Positions 26,352 through 34,586 of a stretch of DNA of 48,921 bases are shown piece after piece. This DNA comes from DATEAV01 sp964575425 (GTDB taxonomy: Bacteria > Chloroflexota > Anaerolineae > Anaerolineales > E44-bin32). The notes below the pieces were generated by a model that made no database searches, was not told the DNA's origin, and was given only the letters and a program-made list of their open reading frames with translations. The stretch lies in the NCBI GenBank assembly GCA_964575425.1, contig CAZNRD010000024.1, positions 1-48,921 on the forward strand, in the 5' to 3' direction. Numbering within the stretch: position 1 is the first letter of the stretch; each line of letters starts with the position of its first letter. A program made the translations under genes and the position numbers.

Positions 26352-26930
26352 TTGCAGGGCCTCGTCCTTCACTCCGAGGATAACGGCAGGGTGGCCGTGA
26401 TCCGAGTCAACCGCGCTCCAGTTCTCACTCTGTGGGCTGCTGTCGTCGCGCGGCACCTTGGATACGACGAGGCAACGGCCCTTACGCTGGGCAAGGCACT
26501 CGCCGGATTGAACGCGCAGTCCAAGGGTCGCCGCCTCGGCCTCTACGAGCCCAGAGCGGAAGGCGATGCGCGGCCGAAAACGCAGCGGCCACAGCGCCGC
26601 GTCGCCATCCCACTCATGGGCCGCCACGTGCCCGCGCTCAACACCCCGCAGGGCATTCGGGCGGCAGCTAACGATCAGCCGATCAACCCGCAAAGCGTCC
26701 AGCGCTACCTGGAAAGCAAGTTTGGCGAGCACTTGCCCGCCGTCCGGCGCGCCATGGAGGGGCTTGCGGCCTCGCTCAGCCCCGAAGCTTTGGCGCAACA
26801 GGCGTATGGCCTTTACGAGCAGTTCCGGCCCGACGTGCCGCGAGGCGCGCGCGGATGGGGGGCCGCCGGAGAGTTGGACCTGGATCGACTGCACCGGCTG
26901 GCCCATGCTGCCAGGGGGAAGAGGCCATGA
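26352..26930 (+). CDS. Conserved protein of unknown function
   Basis: 192 residues, no membrane segment or signal peptide. Conserved-looking blocks are VNRAPVLTLWAAVVA (near residue 20), TLGKALAGLNAQSKG, INPQSVQRYLESKFGE and the alpha-helical tail ELDLDRLHRLAHAA. I recognise it as a recurrent uncharacterised bacterial family but cannot name a function. The TTG at 26352 has AGAGG before it; GTG codons at 26391 and 26397 are other possible starts and would give a protein beginning near VAVIRVNRAP. Its stop overlaps the ATG of the YbaK gene (ATGA), so the two are coupled. Confidence 0.6.
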   Translation: MQGLVLHSEDNGRVAVIRVNRAPVLTLWAAVVARHLGYDEATALTLGKALAGLNAQSKGRRLGLYEPRAEGDARPKTQRPQRRVAIPLMGRHVPALNTPQGIRAAANDQPINPQSVQRYLESKFGEHLPAVRRAMEGLAASLSPEALAQQAYGLYEQFRPDVPRGARGWGAAGELDLDRLHRLAHAARGKRP

Positions 26931-27460
26931 AGGACCAGCCGCCGTCCGCAGCCATCCCGGGTCACCAGCCCGAACTGAGCGCCAGCGCCCAACGGGTTCA
27001 GCAGGTACTGGACGAGTTCGGCCACGGACACCGCGTGATCGAGCTGCCTTCGTCCACACGCAGCGCCCAGGAAGCGGCGCAGGCTGTGGGGTGCCAGGTC
27101 GGGCAGATTGCCAAGTCGCTTGTCTTCCGCGGCCGGGCCAGCGGCCGTCCCATCCTTGTCGTCGCCAGCGGGAGCCATCGCGTGGACGAGGCCCGCCTGA
27201 GCGCGCTTGTCGGCGAGGTGGTAGAGAAGGCCGAGGCGGAATTCGTCCGCCAGCATACCGGCTACGCCATCAGCGGTGTGCCGCCTGTAGGCCACGCGCA
27301 GCCCCTGGTCACAATCCTGGATGAAACGCTTTTCGCCTACAACGAGATCTGGGCTGCGGCCGGCACACCTCGCGCGGTCTTTCGCCTCACACCCCAAGAA
27401 CTGCTGCCAATGACTCGGGGCGGAGTTGCCCCTCTCGCTCACGATGATCCGCGCGCTTAG
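26927..27460 (+). CDS. YbaK/ProX-type aminoacyl-tRNA deacylase-like protein
   Basis: 177 residues. The YbaK fold is shown by TRSAQEAAQAVGCQVGQIAKS with the catalytic lysine, LVVASGSHRVDEARL, and the GYAISGVPPVGHAQPL loop. Members hydrolyse mischarged Cys-tRNA-Pro or Ala-tRNA. It overlaps the unknown gene upstream by four bases. It converges with the epimerase gene ten bases further on. Confidence 0.88.
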   Translation: MKDQPPSAAIPGHQPELSASAQRVQQVLDEFGHGHRVIELPSSTRSAQEAAQAVGCQVGQIAKSLVFRGRASGRPILVVASGSHRVDEARLSALVGEVVEKAEAEFVRQHTGYAISGVPPVGHAQPLVTILDETLFAYNEIWAAAGTPRAVFRLTPQELLPMTRGGVAPLAHDDPRA

Positions 27461-27469
27461 GCGCCGGCG

Positions 27470-28453
27470 TCAGCGTATCACGCCCTGCGCCCGATACCAG
27501 GCGTAGGCTTCCTCAACCGCCTGACAAAACGGGCGCGGCGCGGCCAGCCCGAGTTCTTGATGCGCTTTGGAAGTGTCGCAGTAAAGGTATTGCCGGCTCA
27601 GGCGCAGTTGCGCCCCATCCAGTGGGAGCGGCACAACGCGCCGCAGGCCATCGACAACCCAGGCGGCCGCGGCCATCTGCCATCCGGTAAGCCGCAGCCA
27701 CGGCCCGCGCGTGCCCGTGACTTCGGCCAGGATATCGAACGCCCGCCGGTGCGTCAGGTTCTCGCCTCCGAGGATGTACCGCTGCCCCGCCCGCCCGCGC
27801 TGCAGTGCCGCCAGGTGTCCCTCCACCACGTCTGCCAGGTGGACGTAGTTGGCTCCTCCTTCGGCCCAGAAGAACAGGCGTCCTCTGGCCGCCTGCACCA
27901 CCAGCGAGCCACTGATCTGATGGATGTCGCCCGCGCCGAGCACTATCGACGGGTTGACGATCACCACCTCGAGCGCATCCGCTGCCAGGCGCAGTGCCTC
28001 CATCTCCGCCTGATGTTTGGCATAGCCGTAGGGAAACGCCTGAGGCGTGAGGTTGAAGGTGTGCGACTCCGTCAGCAGCTCCCCCGATGCCGGAACGCCC
28101 AGCGCCGCCACGGAGCTGGTGATGACCAGCCGCCGAACGTTGCATTCCCGGGCGGCGGTCACGACGTTGCGCGCGCCTTCAACTGCCGAGCGCACCACAA
28201 GCTCCGGCCGCCGCCAGTAGGCCGCCTGCGCCGCGACATGAAAGACGAACTCCACGTTGTCCAAGGCGGCGCGCAGGCTCTCGCGGTCGAGGATGTCTCC
28301 CACCGCACGCTCAAGTGTCAGCCCCTCGAGCAGCTGCAACGATGAGGTGGCGCGGTGGAGGGCACGCACCGCATGCCCGCGCTCGGCCAGCGCCCGGCAC
28401 AGCGCCGCGCCGATGAAACCGCTGGCGCCCGTGACCAGAATGCGCTCAGGCAA
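27470..28453 (-). CDS. NAD-dependent epimerase/dehydratase-family reductase (ketoreductase-like)
   Basis: 327 residues, extended SDR. Rossmann motif VTGASGFIGAALCRALAERG at the N-terminus; the catalytic YGYAKHQ (Tyr and Lys) at about residues 142-148. It resembles dihydroflavonol reductases and 3-beta-hydroxysteroid dehydrogenases. It starts with a TTG that overlaps the stop of the upstream PLP synthase by eight bases, so the two are coupled. In bacterial sphingolipid clusters a reductase of this type (CerR) sits beside serine palmitoyltransferase. Reducing a 3-keto long-chain base or ceramide is therefore a reasonable guess, but other substrates remain open. Confidence 0.8.
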   Translation of the reverse strand: MPERILVTGASGFIGAALCRALAERGHAVRALHRATSSLQLLEGLTLERAVGDILDRESLRAALDNVEFVFHVAAQAAYWRRPELVVRSAVEGARNVVTAARECNVRRLVITSSVAALGVPASGELLTESHTFNLTPQAFPYGYAKHQAEMEALRLAADALEVVIVNPSIVLGAGDIHQISGSLVVQAARGRLFFWAEGGANYVHLADVVEGHLAALQRGRAGQRYILGGENLTHRRAFDILAEVTGTRGPWLRLTGWQMAAAAWVVDGLRRVVPLPLDGAQLRLSRQYLYCDTSKAHQELGLAAPRPFCQAVEEAYAWYRAQGVIR

Positions 28454-29627
28454 TCAGGCCAATCTCCCGTCCTACCTCGGCCAGGATGTTCAGGGCGCGG
28501 TCGATTTGCTCGTCCGTGTGCGTGGCCATGTAGGAGGTGCGCAGCAGGCACTGGTCCGGCGGCACTGCCGGCGCCAGCACGGCGTTGGTATACAGACCCT
28601 TCTCAAAACACTTCTTCCAGGCCACGAGTGTGGCTATCCGATCCCCGATGACAATGGGGATGATTGGCGTGGCGCTCGGGCCCATGTTAAAGCCGAGGCT
28701 GCGCAGCCCGGCGCGCATGCGCTCGGTCACCGCCCACAGCCGCTCGATGCGTTCGGGTTCGCTTTCGATGATTTCCAGCGCCGCCAGTACCGCCGCCACG
28801 TTGGCGGCCGGCATCGAGGCCGAAAAAATGAGCGACCGCGCATGGTGCTGAATGTAGTGGATGACGTCGTCGTCCCCGGCGATGAAGCCGCCAAGCGAGG
28901 CGAACGACTTGCTGAAGGTGCCCATGATCAGGTCGACCTGATCGGTCACTCCGAAATGTGCTGCCGTGCCGCGGCCCTTGCCCATCACGCCCAGGCTGTG
29001 TGCGTCATCGACCATCAGCCGTGCCTGATACCGGCGGCAAACCTCAATCAAGCCCGGCAGCGGCGCCAGGTCGCCGCCCATGCTGTACACCCCGTCCACC
29101 ACGACCAGCCGCCCGGCGCTCTCATCCACTTTGCCCAGCATCCGGTCCAGGTGCTCGAGGTCGTTGTGATTGAAGCGCCGCATCTCGCCCAGCGCCAGCA
29201 TGCAGCCGTCCACGATGCTGGCATGATCGTCCTTGTCGGCCACCACCACATCCCCTCGCCCCACCAGGCACGAGATGACGCCCAGGTTCACCTGGAAACC
29301 CGTGCTGAAGACCAGTGCCGCCGGCTTGCCGACAAAGGCCGCCAGGCGCCGTTCCGCCTCCTGGTGCAGCGCCAGCGTGCCGTTGAGGAAGCGAGAGCCT
29401 GTGCAGGACGTACCGTATCGCTTCACTGCTTCGACCGCCGCCTGGCGGACGCGCGGGTCTGTCGTCAATCCGAGGTAGTTGTTCGAGCCAATCATCAGCA
29501 CGCGCCGGCCGCCGATGACCACCTCGGTGCCTTCGGTGTCTTCCAGCGGGAGGAAGTACGGATAGAGTCCCGCCTGCTGCGCTGCGCGCGCATCCGTGTA
29601 CATGCGGCACTTCTCGAAGATGTCCAT
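28446..29627 (-). CDS. Alpha-oxoamine synthase, serine palmitoyltransferase-like
   Basis: 393 residues, PLP-dependent fold type I. Blocks in order: LMIGSNNYLGLT, GSRFLNGTLALH, DHASIVDG with H135 stacking on PLP, MVDDAHSLGVMG, and the PLP lysine K240 in GTFSKSFASLGGF. The C-terminal ATHTDEQIDRAL is also shared. By recall it is closer to Bacteroidetes serine palmitoyltransferases than to BioF or Kbl, from the N-terminal MDIFEKC and GLYPYF region through GTFSKS. Start ATG 29627 has GAGGGG before it; a longer frame is rejected. BioF- or Kbl-like activity cannot be excluded. Coupled to the reductase that follows. Confidence 0.75.
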   Translation of the reverse strand: MDIFEKCRMYTDARAAQQAGLYPYFLPLEDTEGTEVVIGGRRVLMIGSNNYLGLTTDPRVRQAAVEAVKRYGTSCTGSRFLNGTLALHQEAERRLAAFVGKPAALVFSTGFQVNLGVISCLVGRGDVVVADKDDHASIVDGCMLALGEMRRFNHNDLEHLDRMLGKVDESAGRLVVVDGVYSMGGDLAPLPGLIEVCRRYQARLMVDDAHSLGVMGKGRGTAAHFGVTDQVDLIMGTFSKSFASLGGFIAGDDDVIHYIQHHARSLIFSASMPAANVAAVLAALEIIESEPERIERLWAVTERMRAGLRSLGFNMGPSATPIIPIVIGDRIATLVAWKKCFEKGLYTNAVLAPAVPPDQCLLRTSYMATHTDEQIDRALNILAEVGREIGLIA

Positions 29628-29719
29628 CGCCAAGCCCCTCCTATGTCCCCGGATTGCTGCCAAGCCAAACCCACCGCGCCTGGCCTATCTTACCTCGGAC
29701 CGGTCCTGCGCGAACCGGC

Positions 29720-29747
29720 TTGACGCCTCCACCTCCCGCCGTATAAT
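29720..29747 (+). promoter_or_regulatory. Promoter of serS
   Basis: TTGACG (29720-29725), 16-bp spacer, TATAAT (29742-29747). The predicted start near 29754 gives a leader of about 290 nt that contains the T-box. Confidence 0.8.
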
Positions 29748-29763
29748 CAGCCACACAAGCGAA

Positions 29764-30019
29764 GGGCAGTCTGCCCTGACCGACGAGCGCGGAGACATCC
29801 CGCTCGGCGACCCTTCAGAGAACCGCCGGGAGGTGCGAGGCGGCAGGGTCGCCGGCCGGCATCCCCTCCGCCAGCCTTTCGGCCCGTCGCTGCCGCAGGG
29901 GTGGGCAGACCACCGTAAGGCAAGCCGGGTGCGCCCGTTACTGCGCTTCAAGGTCCCGCCTCGCGGGGCGAACGCAGGTGGCACCACGAGCGCCCCCTCG
30001 TCCTGCAGATGAGGGGGCG
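29764..30019 (+). ncRNA. Serine T-box leader of serS
   Basis: The T-box block AACGCAGGTGGCACCACG is at 29971-29988; its UGGC (29979-29982) pairs with the GCCA end expected of tRNA-Ser (G73). Stem I is clear: helix 29805-29813 with 29846-29854 (9 bp), AGAGA bulge at 29817-29821, apical helix CCGCC/GGCGG (29823-29827, 29839-29843). A lower helix pairs GCGGAG (29789-29794) with CTCCGC (29866-29871). The internal loop on the 3' side holds UCC (29862-29864), a candidate serine specifier. The downstream hairpin 29991-29999/30011-30019 (CGCCCCCTC with its complement) is the terminator position, but no U-run follows it. Confidence 0.88.
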
Positions 30020-30043
30020 AGTTCGTCGAAGCGGAGGTGCGCC

Positions 30044-31327
30044 ATGTTGGACCTGCAGCTCATTCGTCAAGCCCCCGACCAGGTGCGAGCCTCACTGCGC
30101 CGGCGCGGCATTGAGCCGCCCATCGACCGCATCCTCGAGATCGACGCGGCTCGCCGTTCCCTGCTCACTCAGGTCGAGCAGCTCAAGGCGGAGCGCAACC
30201 GCGTCTCCAGGGAAATCGGCAGCAAGCCCAACGACGCCTCGCGCGCGGAGCGCATCGCTCACATGCGCCAGATGGGCGAGCACATCGAAGCCCTCGACGC
30301 CGAGGTGCACCAGGTCGAGCAAACCCTCCACGCCCTCCTCATCGAACTGCCAAATCTGGTGGACCCCACCGTCCCCGACGGCCCCGACGAAAGCGCCAAC
30401 GTCGTCATCCGCAGCGGCGGCGAACCCCGCCCCTTCTCTTTCGCTCCCAGGCCTCACTGGGACATCGGCTCATCTCTCGGCATCCTGGATTTCGAGCGCG
30501 GCGTCAAGATGACAGGCTCGCGCTTCTACGTCCTGCGTGGCGACGGCGCCCGCCTGCAGCGCGCCCTGATCGCCTGGATGCTGGACCTGCACCGCCGCCA
30601 GGGCTACGCGGAGGTCTACCCGCCCTTCGTTGTACGCGAGCAGGCCCTCTTCGCTGCTGGTCAGCTGCCCAGGTTTCGCGACAACCTTTACCACGATGCC
30701 GAGGAAGACCTGTGGATGGTCCCCACCGCCGAAGTGCCCCTGACGGCGCTTCACATGGATGAGATTCTCGCTGCCGGGGAACTCCCGCGCCACTACACCG
30801 CCTATAGCCCTTGCTTCCGGCGAGAGAAGATGTCTGCCGGGCGCGACGTGCGCGGCATCAAGCGCGGCCACCAGTTCGACAAGGTGGAGATGTACACCTT
30901 CTGCACCCCGGAGACCTCGGACGAGGAACTCGAACACATGACGGCCCACGCGGAAGCCACCTGCGCTGGACTCGGCTTGGCCTACCGCGTCAAACAGCTT
31001 TGCACCGGCGACCTAGGCTTCGCCGCGCGCAAGACCTACGACGTCGAGGCCTGGGCACCGGGATCGGCGGAGTGGCTCGAGGTGTCGTCGATCTCCAACT
31101 GCGGCGACTTCCAGGCCCGCCGCGCCAACGTGCGCTATCGCCGCACCTCCGGCGGACGCCTCGAGTACGTCCACACCCTCAACGGATCTGGCCTGGGCCT
31201 GCCGCGCACGCTGATCGCCGTCCTCGAGACCTACCAGCAGGCGGACGGCTCTGTCGTCGTGCCCGAGGTTCTACACCCCTGGATGGGCGGGGTGGATGTC
31301 CTCAGGCCTGAGGTCAGCGAAAGGTGA
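30044..31327 (+). CDS. serS: Seryl-tRNA synthetase
   Basis: 427 residues, the standard length. N-terminal tRNA-binding coiled coil (LLTQVEQLKAERNRVSREIG and after), class II motif 2 in CFRREKMSAGRDVRGIKRGH, motif 3 in NGSGLGLPRTLIAVLETYQ. It charges tRNA-Ser. The ATG at 30044 follows GCGGAGGTG. The leader carries a serine T-box, so expression should rise when uncharged tRNA-Ser accumulates. It is followed with a four-base overlap (GTGA) by the DUF456 gene. Confidence 0.97.
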   Translation: MLDLQLIRQAPDQVRASLRRRGIEPPIDRILEIDAARRSLLTQVEQLKAERNRVSREIGSKPNDASRAERIAHMRQMGEHIEALDAEVHQVEQTLHALLIELPNLVDPTVPDGPDESANVVIRSGGEPRPFSFAPRPHWDIGSSLGILDFERGVKMTGSRFYVLRGDGARLQRALIAWMLDLHRRQGYAEVYPPFVVREQALFAAGQLPRFRDNLYHDAEEDLWMVPTAEVPLTALHMDEILAAGELPRHYTAYSPCFRREKMSAGRDVRGIKRGHQFDKVEMYTFCTPETSDEELEHMTAHAEATCAGLGLAYRVKQLCTGDLGFAARKTYDVEAWAPGSAEWLEVSSISNCGDFQARRANVRYRRTSGGRLEYVHTLNGSGLGLPRTLIAVLETYQQADGSVVVPEVLHPWMGGVDVLRPEVSER

Positions 31328-31821
31328 CCTGCTTGACCCCGACCCTCATCACGCTGCTCGTCGGTCTACTCATGCTCGTCGGGTTGGCCGGGGTCGTCTT
31401 GCCTGTGCTGCCTGGATTGGCCCTGATGTGGGTTGCCGCGCTGGGCTACGGCTTGTTTATCGGGTGGGGCACGTCCGGCCCATGGTTGTTTGGGCTGATA
31501 AGTCTCCTGGCGCTGGCCGGGCTGGGTGCGGAGGTTCTTGTGACCGGAGCTGGCGCCCGCGCTGCAGGTGCCTCTCGCTGGGCAATCCTGGCCGGGCTGG
31601 CGCTGGCCCTCGTAGGTTTGCTTGGCTTCGGAATTCCAGGTGCAGTCGTCGGCCTGATCGGGGGGATCATCGGGGTCGAGTACTTGCGGCTCAAGGACTG
31701 GCGCAAGTCAGCCCAGTCTGCACTGGGGTCGGCCATCGGCTATGGTGCTGCTTTCGGGGTGAAACTGCTGCTGGGGGTGAGCGTGATCGCCGCCTGGCTG
31801 GCGTGGGTGGTGATCGGCTAG
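31324..31821 (+). CDS. DUF456 family membrane protein
   Basis: 165 residues, nearly all hydrophobic, with about five membrane helices and several glycine-rich segments such as GLAGVVLPVLPGLALMWVAA (the DUF456 signature) and GFGIPGAVVGLIGGIIGV. GTG start inside the serS stop (GTGA). Function unknown. Coupling to serS looks like co-transcription rather than a functional link. The 3' end overlaps the convergent HEAT-repeat gene by four bases. Confidence 0.8.
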   Translation: MTCLTPTLITLLVGLLMLVGLAGVVLPVLPGLALMWVAALGYGLFIGWGTSGPWLFGLISLLALAGLGAEVLVTGAGARAAGASRWAILAGLALALVGLLGFGIPGAVVGLIGGIIGVEYLRLKDWRKSAQSALGSAIGYGAAFGVKLLLGVSVIAAWLAWVVIG

Positions 31822-32393
31822 GGCTCGAAGAAGACCATCCCCAGCCCCATCCGCTCCAATCCCTCGTCCGCCCAATACTGGACGACAGCCGACGGGTCGT
31901 CGAGCAAAGCCAGTAAGGCAGGGACCGCCTGACGGTCTTCCATGCGAGCCAACGCCCGTGCTGCCTCGATGCGCGCTCGAGGCGAGCCGCTGGTGGCCAC
32001 CTGAAGCAGCGGTGCCACGGCCTCGGCCCCGACTGCTGCCAGCGCATCGGCCGCCAGGCGTGCCAAGAGAGGATCGCTTCCGCCAAGCATGGGGACCAAC
32101 CCTGGGATGGCCTGCGCCGTCGGCCGGCTCCGCAGTCCGAGGGCGGCGCACTGCCGCACCGAAGCGTCTGCATCCGACAGGGCATGCACCAGCCCGCTGC
32201 GCGCTGATAACTGATCGATCGCTGCCAGAGCGCGCGTGGCCCACCACCGGTGATCGGTGTCTTCCGAACCAAGCAGGCTCAGCAGGGCGGGGACAGCTTC
32301 CACGCCGGCATCGGCCAGCTGAGCTGCCGCCGCCTCCGCTCGGGCGTCGTCCCCACAGGTCAGCTCCTGCAACAGCGCAGCCAGGTCGGCCAC
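31818..32393 (-). CDS. HEAT-repeat protein
   Basis: 191 residues made of about five HEAT/PBS-lyase-like repeats: VPALLSLLGSEDTDHRWWAT, LVHALSDADASVRQCAALGL, LVPMLGGSDPLLARLAADAL, LLQVATSGSPRARIEAARAL and LLALLDDPSAVVQYWADEGL. It is a helical scaffold, probably protein-binding. GTG start, eight bases or so after the stop of the Trm112-like gene. No catalytic motif is seen. Confidence 0.8.
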   Translation of the reverse strand: MADLAALLQELTCGDDARAEAAAAQLADAGVEAVPALLSLLGSEDTDHRWWATRALAAIDQLSARSGLVHALSDADASVRQCAALGLRSRPTAQAIPGLVPMLGGSDPLLARLAADALAAVGAEAVAPLLQVATSGSPRARIEAARALARMEDRQAVPALLALLDDPSAVVQYWADEGLERMGLGMVFFEP

Positions 32394-32399
32394 GGCGGG

Positions 32400-32624
32400 C
32401 TAGTCTTCCGGGGGTGGGACAGGAAGGTCGGCCTCGGCGATCCGAACCCACTTGTCGCCGGTTTCGATCAGCATGACAGGGATATCGTCGAGGATGGGGT
32501 ACTTGCGCCCGCAGTCCGGCTCCTGGCAGACGAGCCAGCTGTCCTTGACCAACTTGAGTTGGCCCTCCTTCTCCCGCACACACGCCGGGCAGCGCAGGAT
32601 TTCCAACAGGTCCTGAGGGATCAT
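32400..32624 (-). CDS. Trm112-family zinc-binding protein
   Basis: 74 residues. Four cysteines at positions 12, 15, 33 and 38 (CPAC and CQEPDC) form the Trm112 zinc site; the C-terminal YPILDDIPVMLIE is the family signature. In bacteria these small proteins have no settled role; in eukaryotes Trm112 activates methyltransferases. ATG 32624 has AAGGAG before it; an in-frame ATG 33 bp earlier lacks one. Confidence 0.88.
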   Translation of the reverse strand: MIPQDLLEILRCPACVREKEGQLKLVKDSWLVCQEPDCGRKYPILDDIPVMLIETGDKWVRIAEADLPVPPPED

Positions 32625-32669
32625 GCCCCACTCCTTGGTTCGCGGCGATTGTATCACAGGCCCGCCGGG

Positions 32670-34514
32670 CTACTCAGTCTTGGCGCCGGGGGGGAGCTCA
32701 GTTCCGGGGCCGTATTCGTAGATGGCGCGCCAGGGGAGGTAGCGGGTGCGGAAAGTGTCCTGATGGATCACCTGTCCACCGCGCCTCACGGTGCGGGTGA
32801 CGGTGACGTCCGCGCCGTCGGCCTTGTAATCGACCTGCTTGATCTCACCAGGCGCCAGCTCCGGGTTCTCGCGGTACAGCGGCTCGGGCGCCTCGACCAC
32901 ATTGCGCAGCCCTGTCGTCGTCCACCCGACCTGGCGACCATCCGAGGTCGAGTAGAACTCCCATAGCAATTGCGTGCCGTAGACGGAGGTCTCCATCAGA
33001 AGCCAGTACGGCGTGTCGTTGGTAAAGCGGAAGTCGACCCGGGGCGCAAAGACGGTGGCATCGAAGCCAGCGCAGGTCGACCCCAGGCTGCAGGGTTGTT
33101 CATAGTAGACCACGCGATAGGCATGGGGATGACGCTCGTCGATCTGGTAGCCGCCGAAGAAAGCGGCGCGGAAGAGGGTGGAGCTCACCTGGCAGACTCC
33201 CCCGCCGACGCCGCTGATGGTGCGGCCGCCATAGATGATCAGGGCTTCCTGATAGCCCGTGTCGAGGCTGATGTCGCCCAGAATCTCGGCCATGGAGAGC
33301 GTCTCGCCAGGGGCGACGAGCAGCCCATGGAATGCGCCGGCAGCGGTGGCGATGTTGTGAACACGGGACGGGCTCGAACCGGCGAAGTAGGTCGAGACCG
33401 CGACGACGTTTTCCGTAATACCCAGCTCGTCTGCGGTGGCCTGATCGGTGACGGCCGGCTCGGTGGTCTGGAACACCAGGGGGATCTCGTGCTGTCCGGC
33501 GTTCAGGCCATCGTTGATGGCCTGGACTGTGGCCGGAACGTCGAGGTTTCTGCCGATGATGGCCGGACGCAGCAGGTCGAGTTGCCGCGTCTCATCGTTG
33601 AAGATGAAGCGCGCGTTCTCGGGGTCACGCTTGAGGGTGGGGGCCAGGGGCTCGAGGAACTGACGCATGGCCTCGGGATCGATTCCCAGCTGGTAGCGAG
33701 AGCCCGAGTCGTCGCGCAGGATATCGAAGCGCAGTATGTCTGCCAGCGTTCCCGGATCAATGCTCCATGGCCCAGCGCCTTCGGCAGTGAGCACGAGCGG
33801 CTGACTCAGCATCTCACGCGCCAGGGCCGCCTGCTGGCTGGCATCAAGCACGACCGGCGGGCTCTCCTCGATCATCAGCGGCACCTGCGCGTCGTACAGG
33901 CGCGAGACCACCGGCTCCAGCGCCGCCAATGTGGCATCGATGTCGAGCCACCGGCCGACCTGCCCCTGGCGCAGCTCAACCTCCAGGCCGCGCACCGAAA
34001 TCCCGGCCTCCACCTTCGGTTGATCGATCTGCTCCGCCAGCCGTTCCAGGTACGCTGCGCCCAGACGCTGATCGAACACGACCACAGGCGGTAGGTTGAC
34101 ACCCTGCGTCCACGCCTCGTACTGCTCCTGAAAGCGGTCGACCAGACTGCCGCGCCGCCCCACCGATAGCGCCTGGCGCGCCATGGCCGAGACATCGATC
34201 CAGACACCGAGCTCGATGGGGCGCGCCGCCCAGAGCCGGTCTCCATCCCGAAAAGCGATCAGGCCGGTCTCGGGATAGGTGAGCACCCGAGACAATGCAG
34301 CCTCGATCTCGGCCTGGCTGCGCCCGCCCAGGCTGACGGCGGCTGCGCTCACACCCGGCAGCGCCCGGCCAAAGCAGACCAGCCGCATGCCGAGGGCAAA
34401 CACCCCCACACCGATGAGGATCGTGGTAGCGGCGGCAAACAACGCCAGGAGAAGGTTGACCGCGAGAAAGTACGCGTCGCGGCGGCTGCGGGGTAGGGCG
34501 TTTGACACACCCAT
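32670..34514 (-). CDS. VanW-family cell-wall-associated membrane protein
   Basis: 614 residues. One N-terminal transmembrane anchor (about 20-45, LAVNLLLALFAAATTILIGVGVF). Next come two copies of a YoaR-type putative peptidoglycan-binding domain (about 60-330), then the VanW domain (about 380-510) with SGVGGGVCQVSSTLFRAAFF, and a short G5-like beta domain at the end. Likely outside the membrane and bound to cell wall or polysaccharide. ATG 34514 is preferred to an in-frame TTG five codons earlier. A TGCTATAAT promoter lies just upstream. Confidence 0.9.
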   Translation of the reverse strand: MGVSNALPRSRRDAYFLAVNLLLALFAAATTILIGVGVFALGMRLVCFGRALPGVSAAAVSLGGRSQAEIEAALSRVLTYPETGLIAFRDGDRLWAARPIELGVWIDVSAMARQALSVGRRGSLVDRFQEQYEAWTQGVNLPPVVVFDQRLGAAYLERLAEQIDQPKVEAGISVRGLEVELRQGQVGRWLDIDATLAALEPVVSRLYDAQVPLMIEESPPVVLDASQQAALAREMLSQPLVLTAEGAGPWSIDPGTLADILRFDILRDDSGSRYQLGIDPEAMRQFLEPLAPTLKRDPENARFIFNDETRQLDLLRPAIIGRNLDVPATVQAINDGLNAGQHEIPLVFQTTEPAVTDQATADELGITENVVAVSTYFAGSSPSRVHNIATAAGAFHGLLVAPGETLSMAEILGDISLDTGYQEALIIYGGRTISGVGGGVCQVSSTLFRAAFFGGYQIDERHPHAYRVVYYEQPCSLGSTCAGFDATVFAPRVDFRFTNDTPYWLLMETSVYGTQLLWEFYSTSDGRQVGWTTTGLRNVVEAPEPLYRENPELAPGEIKQVDYKADGADVTVTRTVRRGGQVIHQDTFRTRYLPWRAIYEYGPGTELPPGAKTE

Positions 34515-34537
34515 AGGTTCACCGATCAAAGCGCAGC

Positions 34538-34546
34538 ATTATAGCA
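34538..34546 (-). promoter_or_regulatory. Extended -10 promoter for the VanW gene
   Basis: TGCTATAAT on the - strand, an exact -10 with the TGn extension. The start would fall near 34531, about 17 nt before the ATG at 34514. No -35 is seen, as is usual for extended -10 promoters. Confidence 0.55.
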
Positions 34547-34586
34547 TCCAGGGGACGTCGGCCACCTGCTGTTGGTTCCCTGCGAC

